A stretch of DNA of 64,000 nucleotides from assembly GCF_024679095.1 (NCBI RefSeq), contig NW_026112131.1, positions 67,501-131,500 of the forward strand, read 5' to 3'. Below are positions 47,956-62,734 of the stretch, one piece after another. A program made the translations under genes and the position numbers. The notes beneath the pieces were generated by a model that was given only the letters and a program-made list of their open reading frames with translations, had not been told where the DNA came from and did not search any database. Position 1 is the first letter of the stretch; each line of letters begins with the position of its first letter. The DNA is from Eriocheir sinensis (lineage: Eukaryota; Arthropoda; Malacostraca; Decapoda; Varunidae).

Positions 47956-49699
47956 TTAAGATATTTATGTGTATTTTCTATATATATTTTCATCAAAAAA
48001 TCCATTATTTTATTGGTATTTTCTTAATTTAATTCCATACGAATTTATATTATTTCATAGGTATTTTGTATACATATTTTTATACGCATGTACATTATTT
48101 AATGTGTGTTTTGTATATATATTTTTATGGAAATTTACTTTATTTTATGTGCATTTTTGTACATATATGTTTATAGTAATTTGCGTTATTTTATGTGTAT
48201 TTTGTATATGTTTTCTCATACAAATTTACATTATTTTATTGGTATTTTGTTTATTTATTTTGATACGAATTACATTATTATCTGTGTATTTTTTACAAAT
48301 TTTTTATACGTATTTACATTATTTAATGAGTATTTTGTTTATATATTTTTATACAAATTTACTTTATTATATGTGTATTTTTCTTAATATTTTGATACAA
48401 ATTTACATTATTTTATGTACTTTGTATATATATTTCAATTCAAATTTAGCTTACTTTATGAGTATTTTGTATATCTATTCTCATACAAATTTAATTACTT
48501 TTGTGTATTTTTGTTTATTGTTTTATACAAATTTACGTTATTTTATGTGCATTTTGTATTTTCATATTTATACAAATACACATTCTTTAATTGGTATTTT
48601 GTTTATTTATTTTAATACGAATTTACATTATTTTATGTGTATTTTGTATACATTTTTTATACGTATTTACCTATTTTTATGTGTATTTTGTATATATATT
48701 TTTATAGAAATCTTCCTTATTTTATGTGCATTCGTATATATATTTTGAAACAAATTTACATTGTTTATATGTATTTTGGATATCTATTTCAATACAGATT
48801 TACCTTATTGTATGTCTATCTTGTATATTTATTTAAATACAAAATCAATTATTTTATGTGTATTTTGTTATATATATTTAAAAAAAAAAGCTATTTTATG
48901 GGTATTTTGCATCTTAATTTTCATAGAAATTTACATTGTTTTATTAACATTTTGTGTATTTATTTTGATACGATTTTACATTATTCTATTTGTGTTTTGT
49001 TTATATTTTTTTATATATATTTATATTATTTGATATGTATTTTGTATATATATTTTATACAAAATTACATTATTTTAAGTATATTTGTTTATATATTTTC
49101 ATTCAAATTTACATTATTTTAAGTGTATTTTGTATATGAGTTTAAATACAAATTTACCTAATTTCACGTGTATTTTGTATATTTATTTTCATAAAAAATT
49201 TAATTATTTTTGTGTATTTTTTTATATAGTTTCATACAAATTTAGGTTATTTCATATGTATTTTGTATATCTATTTTCATACAAATACACATTCTTTTAT
49301 TGATATTTTGTTTATTTATTTTGACGCGAATTTACATTATTTAATGTATATTTTTATACGTATTTACATCATTTCATGTGTATTTTGTTTATATATTTCT
49401 ATAGAAATTTACGTTATTTTATGTGTATTCGTATATATATTTTCAAACAAACTTACACTGTTTGATGTGTATTTTGCATATTTTTTCAATACAAACTTAC
49501 CTTATTTTATGTGCATTTTGTATATTAATTTTAAAACAAATTTAATTGTTCTATGTGTATTTTTGTATATGTATTTTTATTAAAATATGCTTTATTTTAT
49601 GGGTATTTTGCATCTTTATTTTCATACAAATTTGCATTATTTTTATTGATATTCTTTGTATTTATGTTGACTCGATTTTACATTATTCTATGTGTATTT

Positions 49700-49946
<247 letters not shown>

Positions 49947-52900
49947 TTTTATAGAAATGTACGTTACTTTATCTGTATTTTTTTTCATTTCATACAAATT
50001 TACATTATTTTATGTGTATTTTGTACAAATATTTAAATACAATTTTAGCTAATTATATGTGTATTTTGTATATCTATTTTCATACAAATTGATTTTTGAT
50101 ACGAATTTACATTATTTGAGGTATATTTGTTATATAGATTTTTATACTTACTTACATCATTTTATTTGTATTTTGTATGTATATTTTCATAGAAATTTAT
50201 TCTATTTTATGAGTATTCGTATATATATTTTGAGACAAATTTATATTATTGATGTATATCTATTTCAATACAAATTTACTTTATTGTAAGTGCATTTTGT
50301 ATATTTATTTTAATACAAATATATAAATATTTTATATGTATTTTTGTATATATATTTTTATACAAATATGCGTTCTTATATGGGTATTTTGCATCTTTAT
50401 TTTCATACAAATTTACATTATTTTATTGATATTCTGTTTATTTATTTTGATACAATTTAACATTATTTTATGAGTATTTTGTATATATATTTTTAAACAT
50501 ATTTAAAATATTTAATGTATATTTTGTATATATATTTTATCCGAATTTACGTTATTTTATATGTATTTGTTTATATATTTTCATACAAATATGGATTATT
50601 TTATGTTTGTTTTGTATATGTATTTAAATACAAATTTGCCTAACTTTATGTGTTTTTTGCATATCTATTTTCGAACAAATTTAAATTATTTTTGTGTATA
50701 TTTGTATATATTTTTATACAAATTTTAGTTGTTTTATTTGTATTTTCTATATATATTTTCCTACAAATCTACATTCTTTTATTGGAATATTGTTTATTTA
50801 TTTTGATACGAATTTACATTATTTTATGAGTATTTTGTATATATTTTTTTCTACGTTTTTACATTTTTTATGTGTATTTTGTATATATATTTTCATGAAA
50901 AAATTACGTTATTTTATTGTTTGTATTCGTATTTATTTTTATACAAATTTTTAACAAATTCTTGTTTTTTTTATGTGTATTTGTATATATATTTTCATAC
51001 AAATTTAGATTATTTTATGTGTATTTTTACATATATTTCATTACAAATTTACCTTATTCTCTGTTTATTTTTTATATTTATTTCATTCAATTTTATATTA
51101 TTTTATATGTATATTTGTATTTGTATTTAGGTTATTTTATATGTATTTTCATCCAAAATTACATTATTTTATTGGTATTTTCTTAATTTAATTCGATACG
51201 AATTTAGATTATTTCATAGGTATTTTGTATACATATTTTTATACGCATTTACACTATGTAATGTGTGTTTTGTATATATATTTTTTATGCAAATTTACTT
51301 TATTAGACGTGCACTTTTGTACATATATTTTTATTGAAATTTGCGTTATTTATGTGTATTTTGTATATGTTTTCTCATACAAATTTACATTATTTTATTG
51401 GTATTTTGTTTATTTATTTTGATACGAATTACATGATTATTTGTGTATTTTGTACATATTTTTTTTATACGTATTTGCATTATTTAATGTGTATTTTGTT
51501 TATATATTTTTAAATAAACTTACGTTATTATATGTGTATTTCTATAAGTATTTTGATACAAATTTACATTCTTTTATGTATTTTGTATATATATTTCAAT
51601 TCAAATTTAGCTTATTTTATGTGTATTTTGTAAAGCTATTTCCATACAAATTTAATTACTTTTGTGTATTTTTGTATATAGTTTTAATAAATTTACGTTA
51701 TATTATGTGTATTTTGTATATTTATATTTATACAAACACACATTCTTTTATTAATATTTTGTTTATTTATTTTGATACGAGTTTACATTATTTTATGTAT
51801 ATTTTGTATTCATTTTTTATACGTATTTACTTAATTTTATGTGTATTTTGTATATAAATTTTATGTGTATTCCTATATGTATTTTGAAACAAATTTGCAT
51901 TGTTTTATATGTATTTTGCATATCTATTTCAATACAAATTTACCTAACTGTATGTGCATTTTGTATATTTATTTTAATACAAACTCAAATATTTTATGTG
52001 TTTTCTTATATATATTTTTATAAAAAATGCGTTATTTTATGGATATTTTGCATCTCAATTTTCGTACAAATTTACATTATTTTATAAATATTCTGTGTAT
52101 TTATTTTGATACGATTTTACATTATTCTATTTGTGTTTTGTATATATATTTTTTTATTCATATTTACATTATTTAATGTGTATTTTGTATATATATTTGA
52201 TACAAATCTACGTTATTTTAAGTGTAAATGTTTATATATTTTCATTCAAATTTACATTATTTTATGTAGATTTTGTATATGTATTTCAATACAAATTTAT
52301 CTAATTTTATGTGTATTTTGTATATTTATTTTCATACAAATTTAAATTAATTTTGTGTATTTTTGTATATAGTTTTATACAAATTTAGGTTATTTTATGT
52401 GTATTTTGTATATCTATTTTCATACAAATAGACATTCTTTTATTGATATTTTTTTATTTATTTTGAAGCGAATTTACATTATTTAATGTGTATTTTGTAT
52501 ATATATTTTTATACGTATTTACATCAGTTCATGTGTATTTTGTATATATATTTCTATAGAAATCTACGTTATTTTATATGTAATCGTATATAGATTTTGA
52601 AACAAATTTACACTTTTATGTGTATTTTGCATATTTTTTCAATACAAATTTACCTTATTGTATATGCATTTTGTATATTAATTTTGATACAAATTTAACT
52701 ATTCTATGTGTATTTTTGTATATGTATTTTTATAAAAATATGCTTTATTTTATGGGTATTTTGCATCTTTATTTTTATACAAATTTACATTATTTTATTG
52801 ATATTCTGCTCATTCATTTTGATACGATTTGACATTATTCTATTTGTATTTTGTATATATTTTTCATACAAATTTACGTTATTTTATGAGTATTTGTTGA

Positions 52901-53420
52901 TATATTTTGACACAAATTTACAATTTTTTATGGGTATTTTGTATATATATTTCAAAAGAAATTTACATTAGTTTTATGTGTATTTTGTATATCTATTTTC
53001 ATACAAATTCAAAGTATTTCTGGGTATTTTTATATATATTTTAAAACAAATTTTAGTTAAGTTGTGTATTTTGTAAATCTATTTTCATTCAAATAAATAT
53101 TATTTTATTGGTATTTTGTTGATTTATTTTGATACGAATTTACATTATTTTATATGTACTTTATTTATATATTTTTATACGCATTTACATTATTGAATGT
53201 TTATTTTGAATATATATTTTTATTCAAATTCATGTTAATTTATGTGTATTTGTATATATATTTTCATACAAATTGATATTATTTTATGTGTATTTTGTAC
53301 ATATATTTAATTACATATTTACATTATTTTATGTTTATTTTGTATATTTATTTCACTCAATTTTAAATTATTTTATGTGTATATTTGTATTTGTATTTAG
53401 GTTATTTTATGTGTATTTTC

Positions 53421-53434
53421 TATATATATCTATA

Positions 53435-53529
<95 letters not shown>
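53421..53529. repeat. (TA)n microsatellite, about 109 bp
   Basis: TA tract with TATC interruptions at its left end, inside the TTTTCTATATATATTTTCATCC monomer type. Confidence 0.96.
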
Positions 53530-53532
<3 letters not shown>

Positions 53533-54261
53533 TTTCATCCATAATTACATTATTTTATTGCTATTTTGTTAATTTAACTCGATACGAATTTAGATTATTT
53601 CATAGGTATTTTGTATACATATTTTTATATGCATTTAAATTATTTAATGTGTGTTTTGTATATATATTTTAATGCATATTTATTTTATTTTACGTGCTTT
53701 TTTGTACATATATTTTTATAGAAATTTGTGTTATTTTATGTGTATTTTGTATATGTTTTCTCATACAAATTGACATTAATTTATTGGTATTTTGTTTATT
53801 TATTTTGATTCGAATTACATTATTATATGTGTATTTTGTACATATTTTTTATACGTATTTAAAGTATTTAATGAGTATTTTGTTTATATATTTTTATACA
53901 AATTTACGTTATTATATGTGTATTTGTATACATTTTTTTTATACAAATTTACATTATTTTATGTATTTTGAATATATATTTCAATTCAAATTTAGCTTAT
54001 TTTATGGGTATTATGTATATCTATTTTCATACAAATTTAATTACTTTTGTGTATTTTTTGTATATAGTTTTATACAAATTTACGTTATTTTATGTGTATT
54101 TTGTATATTTATACTCATACAAATACACATTCTTTAATTGGTATTTTGTTTATATATTTTGATTAGAATTTACATTATTTTATGTGTATTTTGTATATAT
54201 ATTTTTTATACGTATTTACTTAATTTTATGTGTATTTCGTAAATATTTTTTTATAGAAATC

Positions 54262-54595
54262 GACAGAGTAACACCACCGCGTTCAGGAGGACGCGAGTTC
54301 AATCCCCGCCCGGTGCCACCAAGCTGGAATTTTTCAGCCGCCGCCGAGTGGCTTAAAACTACCCACATGCTGTCCAGTAGACCACCTATCAACCCGGACT
54401 CTAGATTCTAGGATTAAAGATGAGCTCTGGGAGGGCAGCATGAGCCAATGCAAGATGGCGCCACTATAAACACTCGCCTGCTCCAGAACGGGCTGGGCCG
54501 ACCATCAGGACCCACCGGGAAGAAGCCTTGGGCCGACCATCAGGCCCCACCGGGAAAAAGCCTACCGGCGCTATAGGCCGCGACGTAAAAAAAAA
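54262..54595 (+). mobile_element. tRNA-derived SINE, copy 2, 5' truncated
   Basis: Shares with copy 1 the body (GAGTGGCTTAAAACTACC, CAAGATGGCGCCACTATAA, CAGAACGGGCTGGGCCGACC) and the tail. GGGCCGACCATCAGG followed by CCCACCGGGAA occurs twice at a 35-bp offset near 54495 and 54530, and the end is CGACGTA plus A9. The head keeps a B-box-like GAGTTCAATCC (54295-54305) but lacks the A box. It differs from the copy 1 head around the B box, so the two copies may come from different tRNA-head subfamilies. About 23 bp of the satellite monomer is missing at the site. Confidence 0.88.
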
Positions 54596-54719
54596 TATAT
54601 ATATATTTTGAAACAAATTTACATTGTTTTATATGTATTTTTGCATATCTCTTTCAATAAAAATTTACCTTATTGTATGTGCATTTTGTATATTTATTTC
54701 AATACAAATTTAAATATTC
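54596..54719 (+). repeat. Satellite segment between SINE copy 2 and the RTE-type LINE
   Basis: Fewer than three monomers. It ends with the left target-site duplication CAATACAAATTTAAATATT (54701-54719). Confidence 0.92.
54701..54719. repeat. Target-site duplication, left copy
   Basis: CAATACAAATTTAAATATT, a normal satellite monomer junction. It is repeated exactly at 56381-56399. Confidence 0.93.
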
Positions 54720-55433
54720 TTCTTCTTCTTCCCAGCTTTTCCCTATTCGGGGTCTCAGTTGTGAATGAGCCTTCTCCACGTATTTCTGTTGTTGGCCATC
54801 TCTGGTTTTAAATTCTTTCTCCCTTAGATCTCCGTTTATCCTATCAATCCACCTTCGTTTGGGCCTTCCTCTTCTTCTATTTCCCTGCACTTCCATTTCC
54901 ATGACTTCCCTTCCTACATGATCTTCCCCAACTCTTCTTCTCAAGTGTCCATACCACCTCAATCTTGACTCCTGGATCTTCTTGGAGATTTCAATTACTT
55001 TCACTGTTCCTCTTATATATTCATTCCTAATTCGATCTCTTCTGGTGACTCCTACCATCCATCTCAACATCTTCATTTCCGCCACATCCATCTTCTTTTC
55101 TTCGTTCTTCTTCAGAGGTGCTGCTTCAAGCCCATACGCCATTGCAGGTCTGACCACTGCTTTGTGAACTTTACCCTTCACTCTTACTGGGACCCTCCTA
55201 TCACATATCACACCAGAAATTTTCCACCAGTTATTCCAGCCACATTGGATCCGGAAATTCACTTCTTTTTCCATCTCCACTGTCTCGTCTACCATTGATC
55301 CCAAGTACTTAAATGTTTTCACTCTTTTCAACATTTCACCATTTAGTCTAATTGTGGCCTGTTGGTCGCCACTTGTATCTGTTGTGAAGTATTCCTTTTT
55401 GGACCTACTAATCTTCATTCCTCTGCTTTCCAA
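54720..55433 (-). pseudogene. RTE-type LINE, post-polymerase C-terminal region
   Basis: Open on the minus strand from 55433 across the LINE end. Visible are FKYLGSMVDE, the segment after the polymerase palm; AVVRPAMAYGLEA and MKMLRWMVGVTRRDRIRNEYI in the thumb and connection; RWYGHLRRR; and a basic stretch RRRGRPKRRWIDRI near the end. The LINE contributes no stop codon: the frame leaves the element through the GAA tail as a run of Glu and picks up five more residues and a stop (TGA) from the satellite at 54699-54701. It is separated from the polymerase by an 11-bp tandem duplication. Confidence 0.87.
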
Positions 55434-55449
55434 AGCAACTCTCCATTCT

Positions 55450-55471
55450 TCTAGTTTTCTTCTAGTTTTCT
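55450..55471. repeat. 11-bp tandem duplication breaking the RTE frame
   Basis: TCTAGTTTTCT occurs twice in direct succession (55450-55460 and 55461-55471). Eleven is not a multiple of three, so the duplication itself shifts the frame between polymerase and C-terminal region. Confidence 0.85.
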
Positions 55472-56278
55472 TTCCAGCTGTCTTCTCTCCTCTGTCACCA
55501 AGACGATGTCATCAGCATATAATACACACCAGGGTGGTTCCTCTCTGACATTTTCTGTAATAACATCAAACACTATATTGAAAAGTAATGGACTTAGTGC
55601 CGATCCTTGGTGTAAGCCGACTTTCACATGGAAACTGTCAGTTGTACCAACCGTACTCCGAACTCTAGTTGTAACATTCTTGTAGCATTCTTGGACAATT
55701 CTGACATACTTTTCTGGCACTCCTCTTTCTCTTAGGCTTCTCCATACTTCTTGCCGTGGGACCCTATCGTATGCTTTCTCCAAGTCAATAAAAACCATAT
55801 GTAGTACTTTCTGCTTTTCCCGATGTTTTTCCATATTCTGTCGAAGTGAGAAAATTCCGTCAACCGTTCCAAGTCCCTTCATAAATCCTAGTTGTTGCCT
55901 ACCGATATGTACCACCTGTCTCAATCTATCATCCGACACCCTTTCGAATAGTTTAAGGGTGTGAGACATTAGTTTTATCCCTCGATAGTTCTCACAGCCC
56001 TGGATGTCTCCCTTCTCTTTAAAGATCGGTATCAGTGTGCTTTCTCTCCACTTTTTTGGTATAACTTCCTTCTCCATTATTCCTCTGATCAGCTGGTGCA
56101 ACATGTCAACTCCTTCTCTTCCTAAGGCTTTCCATACTTCTACTGGTATTCCGTCGGGCCCTATTGACTTGCCATTTTTCATTTTCTTCAGTGCTCTTTC
56201 TACCTCTTGTCTTGTCACCTCCCCTACTAATTGGTCGTTCGGTTCTCCATCATCTCTAATAAGTCTCATTTTCTTCAT
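55451..56278 (-). pseudogene. RTE-type LINE reverse transcriptase
   Basis: 275 codons open from a Met at 56278 to a stop at 55451. In residue numbers: NGKSIGPDGIP at 35-45, NYRGIKLMS at 97-105, QLGFMKGLGT at 129-138, motif A FIDLEKAYDRV at 163-173, motif B GLHQGSALSP at 221-230 and motif C YADD at 254-257. The polymerase aspartates are intact. GLGT replaces the usual GRST/GRGT, probably a point change. Upstream codons 56280-56370 (KDYFEKLLNEENE) read in another frame, so a frameshift lies near 56260 and the Met is not a true start. The enzyme would copy the LINE RNA at a nicked target. Confidence 0.9.
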
Positions 56279-56380
56279 TTAGCAGCTTCTCAAAGTAGTC
56301 CTTCCACCTTATTATGATATCTCTTTCCTTTCGTATCACAACCCCTCTTTCGTCCTTGATCTGTCTAATATGTGTAATGT

Positions 56381-56399
56381 CAATACAAATTTAAATATT
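56381..56399. repeat. Target-site duplication, right copy
   Basis: Exact copy of 54701-54719; the satellite continues from it as ATTTTATG. Confidence 0.93.
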
Positions 56400-57973
56400 T
56401 TATGTTTATTTTGCCATATATATTTTTATAAAAAATGCGCTATTTTATGGTAATTTTGCATCTTTATTTTCATAAAAATTTACATTATTTTATTAATATT
56501 CTGTGTATTTGTTTTGATACGATTTTACATTATTCTATTTGTTTTTTGTTTATGTTTTTTTTTATACATATTTGCATTATTTAATGTGTATCTTGGATAT
56601 GTATTTTATACAAATTTACGTTATTTTATGTGTAATTGTTTATATATTTTCATACAAATTTATATTATTTTATGTGTATTTTGTATATGTATTTCAATAC
56701 AAATTTGCCTAATTTGATGTGTATTTTGCATATCTATTTTCAAACAAATTTAATTTATTTTTGTGTATTTTTGTATATATTTTTTATACAAATTTAGGTT
56801 ATTTTATTTGTATTTTGTATATCTATTTTAATACAAATACACATTCTTTTATTGATATTTTGTTGATTTATTTTGACGCGAATTTACATTATTTAATGTG
56901 TATTTTGTATATATATATTTTTATACGTATTTACATCATTTCATGTTTATTTTGTATATATATTTCTATAGAAATCTACGTTATTTTATGTGTTTTCGTA
57001 TATATTTTGAAACTAGTTTACACTGTTTAATGTGTATTTTGCATATTTTTTCAATACAAATTTACGTTATTCTGTGTGAATTTTATATATTAATTTTATT
57101 ACAAATTTAATTATTCTTTGTGAATTTTTGTATATGTATTTTTATAAAAATATGCTTTATTTTATGAGAATTTTGCATCTTTCTTTTCATACAAATTTAC
57201 AGTATTTTATTGGTATTCTGTGTATTTATTCTGATACGATTTTACATTATTCTATGTGTATATTGTATATATATTTTATACAAATGTACGTTATTTTATG
57301 TGTATTTGTTTTCATTTCATACAAATTTACATTATTTTATGTGTATTTTGTACATGTATTTAAATACAAATTTAACTAATTATATGTGTATTTTGTATAT
57401 CTATTTTCATTCAAATTGAAATTATTTTTGTGGATTTTTTGTATATATTTTTATACTAATTTTCGTTATTTTATGTATATTTTGTATATTTATTTTCCTA
57501 AAAATATACGTTCTTTTATCGGAATTTTGTTTATTTATTTTGATACATATTTACATTATTTTAGGTGTATTTGGTATATATTTTTATACTTATTTACATC
57601 ATTTTATATGTATTTTGTATGTATATTTTCAAAAAATTTTCTCTATTTTATGTTTATTCGTATATTTATTTTGATACAAATTTACATTAATTATTTGTAT
57701 TTTGCATATCTATTTCAATACAAATTTATTTTATTGTATGTGCATTTTGAATATTTATTTTAATACAAATTAAATTATTTTATGTGTAATTTTGTATATA
57801 TATTTTTATGCAAATATGCGTGATCATATGAGTATTTTGCATCTTTATTTTCATACAAATCTACATTTTTTTTATTGATATTATGTTTATTTATTTTGAT
57901 ACGATTTAACATTATTCTATGTGTATTTTGTATATATTTTTTTATACATATTTACATTATTTAATGTTTATTT

Positions 57974-57975
<2 letters not shown>

Positions 57976-58062
<87 letters not shown>
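57976..58062. repeat. (TA)n tract of copy A, 87 bp
   Basis: Pure TA tract ending in TTTTTTATCC. Confidence 0.97.
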
Positions 58063-58065
<3 letters not shown>

Positions 58066-58938
58066 TTATCCAAATTTACGTTATTTTATGTGTATTTGTT
58101 TATATATTTTCATACAACTTACCTTATTTTATGTGTATTTTGTATATGAATTTCAATACAAATTTGACTAATTCTATGTGTATTTTCCATATCTATTTTC
58201 AAACAAATCTTAATTAGTTTTGTGTATTTTTGTATATACATTGATACAAATTTTTGTTATTTTATTCGAATTTTGTATATATATTTTTCTACAAATATAC
58301 ATTCTTTTAGTGGAACTTTGTTTATTTATTTTGATACGAATTTACATTATTTTATGTGTATTTTGTATATATATTATTCTACGTATTTAATCTATTTTAT
58401 ATGTATTCTGTATATACATTTTCAAAAAAAATTATGTTATTTTATTGTGTGTATTCGTATATATTTTGATACAAATTTTAAACATATGTTATTTTATGTG
58501 TATTTGTATATATATTCTCATACAAATTTTTATTATTTTATGTGTATTTTTACATGTATTTCATTACAAATTTACCTTATTTTATGTTTATTTTGTATAT
58601 TTATTTCATTCAATTTTAAATTATTTTATGTGTAAATTGGTATTTGTATTTAGGTTATTTTATGTGTATTTTCTATATTTATTTTCATGCAAAATTACAT
58701 TATTTTATTGGTATTTTTTTAATTTATTCGATACGAATTTAGATTATTTCATAGGTATTTTGTATACATATTTTTATACTCATTTACATTATCTAATGTG
58801 TGGTTTGTATATATATTTTTATGCAAATTTATTTTATGTGCATTTTTGTTCATATATTTTTATAGAAAGTATTTTGTATATGTTTTCTCATAAAAAAACT
58901 ACATTATTTTATTGGTATTTTGTTTAATTATTTTCATA

Positions 58939-58978
58939 CGAATTATATAATTATATAATATATAATTAATTATATAGT
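58939..58978 (+). repeat. Palindrome-rich HOR signature, copy A
   Basis: Forty bases, exact reverse complement of 25126-25165 and identical to 61847-61886. Confidence 0.92.
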
Positions 58979-60851
58979 TTTATATAAATTTACGTCATTT
59001 TATATGTATTTTGTATATTTATATTTATACTAATAAACATTCTTTTATTTACATTATATTATGTGTATTTTGTATACATTTTTTTATACGTATTTACTTT
59101 ATTTCATGTGTATTTTGTATATATATTTTTATAGAAATCTACGTTATTTTATGTGTATTTCTATATATATTTTGAAAAAAATTTACATTGTTTTATATGT
59201 ATTTTGCATATCAATTTCAATACAAATTTACCTCATTGTATGTGTATTTTGTATATTTATTTTAATAAAAATTAAGTTTTTTTATGTGTATTTTGGTATA
59301 TATATTTAAAAAAAAAGCGTTATTTTATGGGTATTTTGCTTCTATTTTTTTATATAAATTTACATTACTTTATTAATATTCTGTGTATTTATTTTGATAC
59401 GATTTTACATTATTCTATTTGTGTCTTGTATATATGTATTTTTTATACATATTTACATTATTTAATTTGTATTTTGTATATATATTTTACACAAATTTAC
59501 GTAATTTTAAGTGTATTTGATATATATATTTTCATTCAAATTTACATTATTTTATGTGAATTTTGTATATGTATTTCAATACAAATTTACCTAATTTTAT
59601 GTATATTTTGTATATTTATTTTCATAAAAATTTAAACTATTTATGTGTATTTTTGTATATAGTTTTATAGAACTTTAGTTTACTTTATGTGTATTTTCTA
59701 TATCTATTTTCATACAAATACACATTCTTTTATTGATATTTTGTTGATTTATTTTGACTCGAATTTACATTATTTAATGTGTATTTTGTATATATATTTT
59801 TATACGTATTTACGTTACTTCATGTGTATTTTGTATATATATTTCTATAGAAATCTACGTTATTTTATGTGTTTTCGTATATATTTTGAAACTAGTTTAC
59901 ACTGTTTAATGTGTATTTTGCATATTTTTTCAATACAAATTTACGTTATTCTGTGTGAATTTTATATATTAATTTTATTACAAATTTAATTATTCTTTGT
60001 GAATTTTTGTATATGTATTTTTATAAAAATATGCTTTATTTTATGAGAATTTTGCATCTTTCTTTTCATACAAATTTACAGTATTTTATTGGTATTCTGT
60101 GTATTTATTCTGATACGATTTTACATTATTCTATGTGTATATTGTATATATATTTTATACAAATGTACGTTATTTTATGTGTATTTGTTTTCATTTCATA
60201 CAAATTTACATTATTTTATGTGTATTTTGTACATGTATTTAAATACAAATTTAACTAATTATATGTGTATTTTGTATATCTATTTTCATTCAAATTGAAA
60301 TTATTTTTGTGGATTTTTTGTATATATTTTTATACTAATTTTCGTTATTTTATGTATATTTTGTATATTTATTTTCCTAAAAATATACGTTCTTTTATCG
60401 GAATTTTGTTTATTTATTTTGATACATATTTACATTATTTTAGGTGTATTTGGTATATATATTTTTATACTTATTTACATCATTTTATATGTATTTTGTA
60501 TGTATATTTTCAAAAAAATTTACTCTATTTTATGTTTATTCGTATATTTATTTTGATACAAATTTACATTAATTATTTGTATTTTGCATATCTATTTCAA
60601 TACAAATTTATTTTATTGTATGTGCATTTTGAATATTTATTTTAATACAAATTAAATTATTTTATGTGTAATTTTGTATATATATTTTTATGCAAATATG
60701 CGTGATCATATGAGTATTTTGCATCTTTATTTTCATACAAATCTACATTTTTTTATTGATATTATGTTTATATATTTTGAGAAGATTTAAAAATATTCTG
60801 TGTATTTTCTATATATATTTTTATACAAATTTACATTATTTTGCTTTATTT

Positions 60852-60974
<123 letters not shown>

Positions 60975-61846
60975 TATCCAAATTTACGTTATTTTATGTG
61001 TATTTGTTTATATATTTTCATACAACTTACCTTATTTTATGTGTATTTTGTATATGAATTTCAATACAAATTTGACTAATTCTATGTGTATTTTCCATAT
61101 CTATTTTCAAACAAATCTTAATTAGTTTTGTGTATTTTTGTATTACATTGATACAAATTTTTGTTATTTTATTCGAATTTTGTATATATATTTTTCTACA
61201 AATATACATTCTTTTAGTGGAACTTTGTTTATTTATTTTGATACGAATTTACATTATTTTATGTGTATTTTGTATATATATTATTCTACGTATTTAATCT
61301 ATTTTATATGTATTCTGTATATACATTTTCAAAAAAAATTATGTTATTTTATTGTGTGTATTCGTATATATTTTGATACAAATTTTATACATATGTTATT
61401 TTATGTGTATTTGTATATATATTCTCATACAAATTTTTATTATTTTATGTGTATTTTTACATGTATTTCATTACAAATTTACCTTATTTTATGTTTATTT
61501 TGTATATTTATTTCATTCAATTTTAAATTATTTTATGTGTAAATTGGTATTTGTATTTAGGTTATTTTATGTGTATTTTCTATATATAATTTTCATGCAA
61601 AATTACATTATTTTATTGGTATTTTTTTAATTTATTCGATACGAATTTAGATTATTTCATAGGTATTTTGTATACATATTTTTATACTCATTTACATTAT
61701 CTAATGTGTGGTTTGTATATATATTTTTATGCAAATTTATTTTATGTGCATTTTTGTTCATATATTTTTATAGAAAGTATTTTGTATATGTTTTCTCATA
61801 AAAAAACTACATTATTTTATTGGTATTTTGTTTAATTATTTTCATA

Positions 61847-61886
61847 CGAATTATATAATTATATAATATATAATTAATTATATAGT
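61847..61886 (+). repeat. Palindrome-rich HOR signature, copy B
   Basis: Identical to 58939-58978 at the expected offset. Confidence 0.92.
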
Positions 61887-62734
61887 TTTATATAAATTTA
61901 CGTCATTTTATATGTATTTTGTATATTTATATTTATACTAATAAACATTCTTTTATTTACATTATATTATGTGTATTTTGTATACATTTTTTTATACGTA
62001 TTTACTTTATTTCATGTGTATTTTGTATATATATTTTTATAGAAATCTACGTTATTTGATGTGTATTTCTATATATATTTTGAAAAAAATTTACATTGTT
62101 TTATATGTATTTTGCATATCAATTTCAATACAAATTTACCTCATTGTATGTGTATTTTGTATATTTATTTTAATAAAAATTAAGTTTTTTTATGTGTATT
62201 TTGGTATATATATTTAAAAAAAAAGCGTTATTTTATGGGTATTTTGCTTCATTATTTACATACAAGTTTACATTATTTTTTTAATATTCTGTGTATTTAT
62301 TTTGATACGATTTTACATTATTCTATTTGTGTTTTCTATATATTTTTTTTATACATATTTACATTATTTAATTTGTATTTTGTATATATATTTTATACAA
62401 ATTTACGTAATTTTAAGTGTATTTGTTTATGTATTTTCATTCAAATTTACATTATTTTATGTGTATTTTGTATATGTATTTCAATACAAATTTACCTAAT
62501 TTTATGTGTATTTTGTATATTTATTTTCATACAAGTTTAAACTATTTTTGTGTATTTTTGTATATAGTTTATACAAATTTAGGTTATTTTATGTGTATTT
62601 TCTATATATCTATTTTCATACAAATACACATTCTTTTATTGATATTTTGTTGATTTATTTTGACTCGAATTTACATTATTTAATGTGTATTTTGTATATA
62701 TATTTTTATACGTATTTACGTTACTTCATGTGTA

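Larger units (their letters stand above)
54720..56379 (-). mobile_element. RTE-type LINE, 5' truncated, with target-site duplication
   Basis: A minus-strand insertion flanked by a perfect direct repeat CAATACAAATTTAAATATT (54701-54719 and 56381-56399; one more matching T precedes each). It begins inside the region just before the reverse transcriptase and ends in a short GAA-repeat tail (GAAGAAGAAGAAGAA) and not in poly(A). That tail and motifs such as NYRGIKLMS, FIDLEKAYDRV, GLHQGSALSP and YADD fit RTE-like LINEs. The endonuclease is missing through 5' truncation. Two frameshifting lesions are seen. Confidence 0.9.
56950..59828 (+). repeat. 2.88-kb super-HOR, copy A
   Basis: Landmark TTTTGAAACTAGTTTACACTG at 57005-57025. 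The next landmark lies 2,879 bp on, equal to about 64 monomers or four 16-monomer HORs. Contains a (TA)n tract of 87 bp. Confidence 0.92.

Noticed and set aside
47969..48748. A 259-codon open frame and dozens of similar ones across the satellite
   Set aside because: They are readings of 45-bp tandem monomers; the protein repeats every 15 residues, the same peptides appear on either strand depending on array orientation, and no domain is recognisable.
54982..56282. Plus-strand frames at 54982-55167, 55354-55548 and 56004-56282
   Set aside because: Antisense shadows of the RTE-type LINE.
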